From positions 1 to 64,000 of the forward strand of contig NZ_KB911827.1 in assembly GCF_000383675.1 (NCBI RefSeq): a stretch of 64,000 bases of DNA. The letters run 5' to 3'. This DNA comes from Terracoccus sp. 273MFTsu3.1. Lineage in GTDB: Bacteria; Actinomycetota; Actinomycetes; Actinomycetales; Dermatophilaceae. The stretch's first letter is position 1. Every line of letters begins with the position of its first letter. Positions 60,597-64,000 of the stretch are shown here, in pieces. The translations under genes were made by a program, and so were the position numbers. A model generated the notes under the pieces. That model was not told the DNA's origin and did no database searches. It saw only the letters and a program-made list of their open reading frames with translations.

Positions 60597-61981
60597 CGAT
60601 GTCCTCCCACCGCGAAGCCCCCGAGATCTCGAAGGATCCCGTCGCCGACAACACCGACGTCTACGCGTTCGTCAGCCCCGACCGCCCCACGACGGTGACG
60701 CTGGTGGCCAACTTCATCCCGTTCCAGAACCCGCAGGGTGGACCCAACTTCTACGAGTTCGGCGACGACGTCCTCTACGCGATCAACATCAGCAACCGTG
60801 GCGACGCGCGGGCCGATGTGTCCTACGAGTTCCGTTTCACCACAAGGGTGCTGCACGACGACACCTTCCTCTACAACACTGGACGGATCACCTCGATCGA
60901 CGACCCCGACTGGAACCGACCGCAGTTCTACTCGGTGACGAGGACTGCCCGTGGGCACAAGCCCCAGCGGCTCGCCAGTGACCTGGCCTGCCCGCCGGTC
61001 AACATCGGGCCGCGTAGCACCCCGAACTACGGCGCGACGTTCACGGACGCAGCGGTCCACCCCGTCCGCGGTGGGCGGACCGTCTTCGCCGGTCAACGTG
61101 GCGACGCGTTCTACGTCGACCTGGGCAGTGTCTTCGACCTCGGCGCCCTGCGGCCGTTCCAGAACCTGCACCTCCTCCCGCTCCCGGCGGCGCCCGGGGT
61201 CAACGGCCTCCAGGGGCTCAACGTGCACTCCATCGCCATCCAGGTCCCCATCTCCGACGTGAGCCGCCACGGCGACGTCCCGTCCGACCCGCTGAAGCCG
61301 TCCTCGGTCATCGGGGTGTGGGCGACTGCGAGCCGACGGAAGGTCCAGGTCTGGGACGCCGCTCGCGGTCGGCGCGAAGGGCATGGGCCGTTCAGCCAGG
61401 TCTCGAGGCTCGGCAACCCGCTCTTCAACGAGGTCATCACGCCGATGGCGGACAAGGACCGGTGGAACGTCGAACCGCCGCGCGATGACAGCCAGTTCGC
61501 GCAGTACGTCGCCCAGCCGGAGCTCGCGCGCCTCTTGCCCGTCCTCTATCCCGGGGTCTTCCCGAACCTGGCCGCGTACACGAAGGACCGTGCAGACCTG
61601 CTGGCGATCCTGCTCACCGGCATCCCGTCGGGCATCGTGCCGGGCTTCCAGAACTTCACCGGGCCCGTGCAGGCGGACCTGCTCCGGCTCAACCTCGCGA
61701 TCCCACCGAGCAGCAGCCCCAACCCGATCGGGCTCATCGCGGGCGACGCCGCCGGCTTCCCGAACGGTCGGCGTCTGATCGACAACGTCGTGGCCATCGA
61801 GCTGCGCGCCATCGCCGGCGCCACCATCCCGCTCGTCGATCCGGGGTTCACCCCGGATGCCGCCGCAGCGCTGCTCCAGGACGGCACGTCGAACACGAAC
61901 CTGGCGGTGCTGCCGACGTTCCCCTACATGCCTGACCCGGCGGGCGGCTACCAGAGCTCACCGGGCATCCCGGCCGCATGA
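60593..61981 (+). CDS. DUF4331 protein
   Basis: A 462-residue protein of the DUF4331 family: SSHREAPEISKDPVADNTDVYAFVSPDRP at the N-terminus, NFIPFQNPQGGPNFYEFGDDVLYAINI, and GRRLIDNVVAIELRAIAG near the end. The SSHREAP opening is diagnostic. The domain is a large beta-rich fold of unknown activity. It has no signal peptide of its own; the upstream Tat-signal protein is translationally coupled. A 117-residue partner gene follows after 34 bases. Confidence 0.85.
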   Translation: MTMSSHREAPEISKDPVADNTDVYAFVSPDRPTTVTLVANFIPFQNPQGGPNFYEFGDDVLYAINISNRGDARADVSYEFRFTTRVLHDDTFLYNTGRITSIDDPDWNRPQFYSVTRTARGHKPQRLASDLACPPVNIGPRSTPNYGATFTDAAVHPVRGGRTVFAGQRGDAFYVDLGSVFDLGALRPFQNLHLLPLPAAPGVNGLQGLNVHSIAIQVPISDVSRHGDVPSDPLKPSSVIGVWATASRRKVQVWDAARGRREGHGPFSQVSRLGNPLFNEVITPMADKDRWNVEPPRDDSQFAQYVAQPELARLLPVLYPGVFPNLAAYTKDRADLLAILLTGIPSGIVPGFQNFTGPVQADLLRLNLAIPPSSSPNPIGLIAGDAAGFPNGRRLIDNVVAIELRAIAGATIPLVDPGFTPDAAAALLQDGTSNTNLAVLPTFPYMPDPAGGYQSSPGIPAA

Positions 61982-62015
61982 CCTCCCCACCGGCCACCAC
62001 GGCGAAAGGCGCCTG

Positions 62016-62369
62016 ATGTCCACCACGGAGAACCCGTATGCCGGCCAGGGCCCGGTGCTGCTCGACATCGGCGACGACGTCGGGGCCCTCGTCGTCGCGA
62101 TGCCGGCCGCCACCGACGGGGTCGAGGTCGAGATCCGCCCGGCAGGCAGCACGGAGCGCGGAGGCGCAGCCTCCCACCACCACCCCCACGTGGCGGTCGT
62201 GGGTCGGCCGAACGGCGGGAGCATCGCGTACACCCTCATCTACCCGAGCGTGACCGCCGGAGACTACGAGCTCGCGCCGCTGCCGGTGGGGGAGGTCGTC
62301 ATGTCCGTCACGGTCCGGGGCGGCCAGGTCACGAGAGCCACCTGGCCGGATGAGGCCGTGCCGCCCTGA
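62016..62369 (+). CDS. Unknown protein in the DUF4331 operon
   Basis: A 117-residue protein (PVLLDIGDDVGALVVAMPAATDGVEVEIRP...SHHHPHVAVVGRPNGGSIAYTLIYPSVTAGDYELAPL), probably a small beta-sandwich. The SHHHPH cluster could bind a metal. It follows DUF4331 with a GAAAGG ribosome site and is probably in the same operon. I have no family name for it. Confidence 0.6.
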   Translation: MSTTENPYAGQGPVLLDIGDDVGALVVAMPAATDGVEVEIRPAGSTERGGAASHHHPHVAVVGRPNGGSIAYTLIYPSVTAGDYELAPLPVGEVVMSVTVRGGQVTRATWPDEAVPP

Positions 62370-62427
62370 GCAAGGGTCGCCGCGCGGAGCGGTCGGTTCG
62401 ACCCGGGACGGCGCTCGGACGACGGTG

Positions 62428-62895
62428 TCAGAGCCGGAGCTCCATGCGGTGCTCCGGCGGCTCGTCGACCGGCCACCCCTCGGGGACGCCGGCGTCGACG
62501 AACCCGGCGCGTGCGTACGCCCTGCGGGCGCCGACGTTGTCGCTGCGGACCATGAGGTAGGTCGACCGGCCCTGATCAGCAGCCCAGCCCACCACCGCCC
62601 CGACGAGCCGTCCCGCGAGCCCCGTGCCCCTTGCTGATGGATCGACCCACATCGAGATGAGCTCGACCCAGTCCGGTCCCGCCGGTTGTCCGCTGACGAC
62701 ACCGACGTCTGTCGTCCCGTCGTGCGCCAGGAGGGTCAGCGGAACCTGCGTCAGTCGGGACCGCCAGCGTTCAGCAGGGGCGTCGACCCAGTCGGCGTAG
62801 CGCGAGCCGAAGGCGGCCGGAGCGTCGGACAACGACCTGAGCCGAACGGCTCGGAACCGCTCCCAGTCGTCTGCTCCGATGCGCGTCACCTCCAC
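62428..62895 (-). CDS. GNAT-family N-acetyltransferase
   Basis: A 155-residue acetyltransferase. The acetyl-CoA loop is VDPSARGTGLAGRLV (Q/R-x-x-G-x-A/G like), preceded by the ISMWV strand and followed by YLMVRSDNVGARRAYARAGFVDAG. The N-terminal RFRAVRLRSLSDAPAAFGSRYADW is typical of this subgroup. The substrate is unknown. The GTG at 62895 is six bases after TAGGTT, so the mRNA is probably leaderless. Confidence 0.88.
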   Translation of the reverse strand: MEVTRIGADDWERFRAVRLRSLSDAPAAFGSRYADWVDAPAERWRSRLTQVPLTLLAHDGTTDVGVVSGQPAGPDWVELISMWVDPSARGTGLAGRLVGAVVGWAADQGRSTYLMVRSDNVGARRAYARAGFVDAGVPEGWPVDEPPEHRMELRL

Positions 62896-62901
62896 TCGGC
62901 G

Positions 62902-62907
62902 AACCTA
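62902..62907 (-). promoter_or_regulatory. -10 element TAGGTT for a leaderless GNAT gene
   Basis: On the minus strand TAGGTT is followed by six bases and the GTG start of the acetyltransferase gene. Confidence 0.5.
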
Positions 62908-63108
62908 GCAAGTGCACGAGAGCGGGCACACACGGCGCGTGAGGAGGGGGACGGGGAGGCGACCTTTCCAACTGGTGGCCACGTGAGCCCGACCAGAGCA
63001 TGCGTGACACCATCGGGTCGGTCGACCCCGGTGTGGCACGCGCGCTCGAACCGCAGCCCACCGACCCGCTAGCACCACAAACCGTCCTGCCCGGACAAGG
63101 AGGCGCCC

Positions 63109-64000
63109 GTGAAGGTCCTGCTGCTGGAGAACGTGCACCCCGTCGCCGTCGAGGCCTTTCGAAGCAACGGCCACGACGTCGAGGTCCGGTCCGGATCCCT
63201 CACCGAGGGCGAGCTCATCGACGCTCTGGCCGGCGTCTCGCTGCTGGGGATCCGGTCCAACACCAAGGTCACCCAGCGTGTGCTCGCAGCCGCCGAGGAC
63301 CTCGTCGCCGTCGGGTGCTTCTGCATCGGGACCAACCAGGTCGACCTCCCTGCGGCAGCCGCGCACGGGGTCCCGGTCTTCAACGCCCCCTTCTCGAACA
63401 CGAGGAGCGTCGTCGAGCTGGTCATCGGCGAGATGCTCGCCCTGGCCCGTCGTCTGCCCGAGAAGACCCAGCGCATGCACGACGGGATCTGGGACAAGTC
63501 CGCGCGGGGGAGCCACGAGACGCGCGGCCAGACCCTCGGGATCGTCGGCTACGGCAACATCGGCACCCAGCTGTCCAACGTCGCCGAGGCCATCGGCCTC
63601 CACGTCGTCTTCTACGACACGGCAGACCGGCTCGCGCACGGGAACGCCCGGCGCCTCGGCTCGCTGGAGCAGCTGCTCGCTGAGTCCGACATCGTCAGCC
63701 TCCACGTCGACGGTCGACCCGGCAACGCCGGCCTCTTCGGCGACGAGCAGTTCTCGCTCATGAAGCCCGGCTCGGTGTTCATCAACGCCTCGCGGGGCAT
63801 GGTCGTCGACGACCAGGCGCTGCGCGCCCACATCCTGTCCGGTCACCTCTCCGGTGCTGCCATCGACGTGTTCCCGTCCGAGCCGAAGGCCCAGGGCGAC
63901 CCGTTCGAGTCACCGCTGCGAGGCCTCGACAACGTCATCCTCACCCCCCACGTGGGTGGCTCGACCCAGGAGGCGCAGGAGGAGATCGGGTCGTTCGTCG
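63109..64000 (+). CDS. serA: D-3-phosphoglycerate dehydrogenase, 3' end outside the window
   Basis: The first ~297 residues of the NAD-dependent enzyme that starts serine synthesis. Motifs: VGCFCIGTNQVDLPAA, the NAD loop GIVGYGNIGTQL, the catalytic region NASRGMVVDDQAL and TPHVGGSTQEAQEE. The CFCIGTNQVDL box is of the E. coli SerA type (with a C-terminal ACT domain expected beyond the edge) rather than the long mycobacterial type. The start is GTG at 63109 after AAGGAGG. Confidence 0.9.
   Translation, partial: MKVLLLENVHPVAVEAFRSNGHDVEVRSGSLTEGELIDALAGVSLLGIRSNTKVTQRVLAAAEDLVAVGCFCIGTNQVDLPAAAAHGVPVFNAPFSNTRSVVELVIGEMLALARRLPEKTQRMHDGIWDKSARGSHETRGQTLGIVGYGNIGTQLSNVAEAIGLHVVFYDTADRLAHGNARRLGSLEQLLAESDIVSLHVDGRPGNAGLFGDEQFSLMKPGSVFINASRGMVVDDQALRAHILSGHLSGAAIDVFPSEPKAQGDPFESPLRGLDNVILTPHVGGSTQEAQEEIGSFV

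Overview
The window is about 70% G+C chromosomal DNA (judged by eye) from an actinobacterium. The evidence is a WhiB-family gene, DUF3145 and DUF3052 genes, tRNA genes without encoded CCA, a homodimeric-type E1 pyruvate dehydrogenase, a fasR-fabD-fabH-acpP-fabF cluster, and many genes whose only start signal is a -10 hexamer (TANNNT) placed about six bases before ATG or GTG. Gene order and protein style recall Intrasporangiaceae (Janibacter, Knoellia, Terrabacter, Phycicoccus); that placement is inference from memory.

Layout. 0-3.8 kb: end of an IS481-type element, a CAT-anticodon tRNA, a Rieske ferredoxin, DUF3145, then an HNH nuclease coupled to a WhiB regulator and a free-standing LAGLIDADG nuclease. 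3.8-9.1 kb: type II fatty acid synthesis operon with its PucR-type regulator FasR. 9.2-26 kb: mostly housekeeping genes (argG, aceE, peroxiredoxin, tRNA-Val plus nif3-like gene, zinc-ribbon coiled coil, RNase H fusion, rhodanese, metZ, yaaA, RNB exonuclease). 26-32 kb: release factor 3 and a partner-switching module (STAS protein, HATPase kinase, GAF-SpoIIE phosphatase).

32.2-38.6 kb: rnpB (RNase P RNA), whose 3' end carries one copy of a split direct repeat; the second copy lies near 38.6 kb. A decayed tyrosine recombinase sits against rnpB. Between the repeats are an RNase J, an acyl-CoA desaturase, a glycosyltransferase remnant and small proteins. This looks like an old integrative element that used rnpB as its attachment site.

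38.6-54 kb: accessory genes: a hydrolase, a 957-residue secreted repeat protein, DedA, an M20 amidohydrolase, a CPBP protease, a DUF1326/DUF2182 pair, a VWA protein, an FAD monooxygenase, and a MarR regulator with a clear operator. 54-60 kb: a stressosome-like operon in which one polypeptide joins an ECF-type sigma factor, a zinc anti-sigma-like segment and an RsbT-like kinase. It is followed by RsbR, RsbS and a solo RsbU N-terminal domain; two GAF-ANTAR proteins lie nearby. 60-64 kb: a Tat-signal peptide/DUF4331 operon, a GNAT acetyltransferase and the start of serA.

The most interesting system is the sigma-RsbT fusion stressosome operon (54.3-57.0 kb): capture and release of the kinase would also capture and release the sigma factor. 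Also notable are the rnpB attachment site, a GUG start one base after a tRNA 3' end, and an over-represented GTATGCCG octamer.
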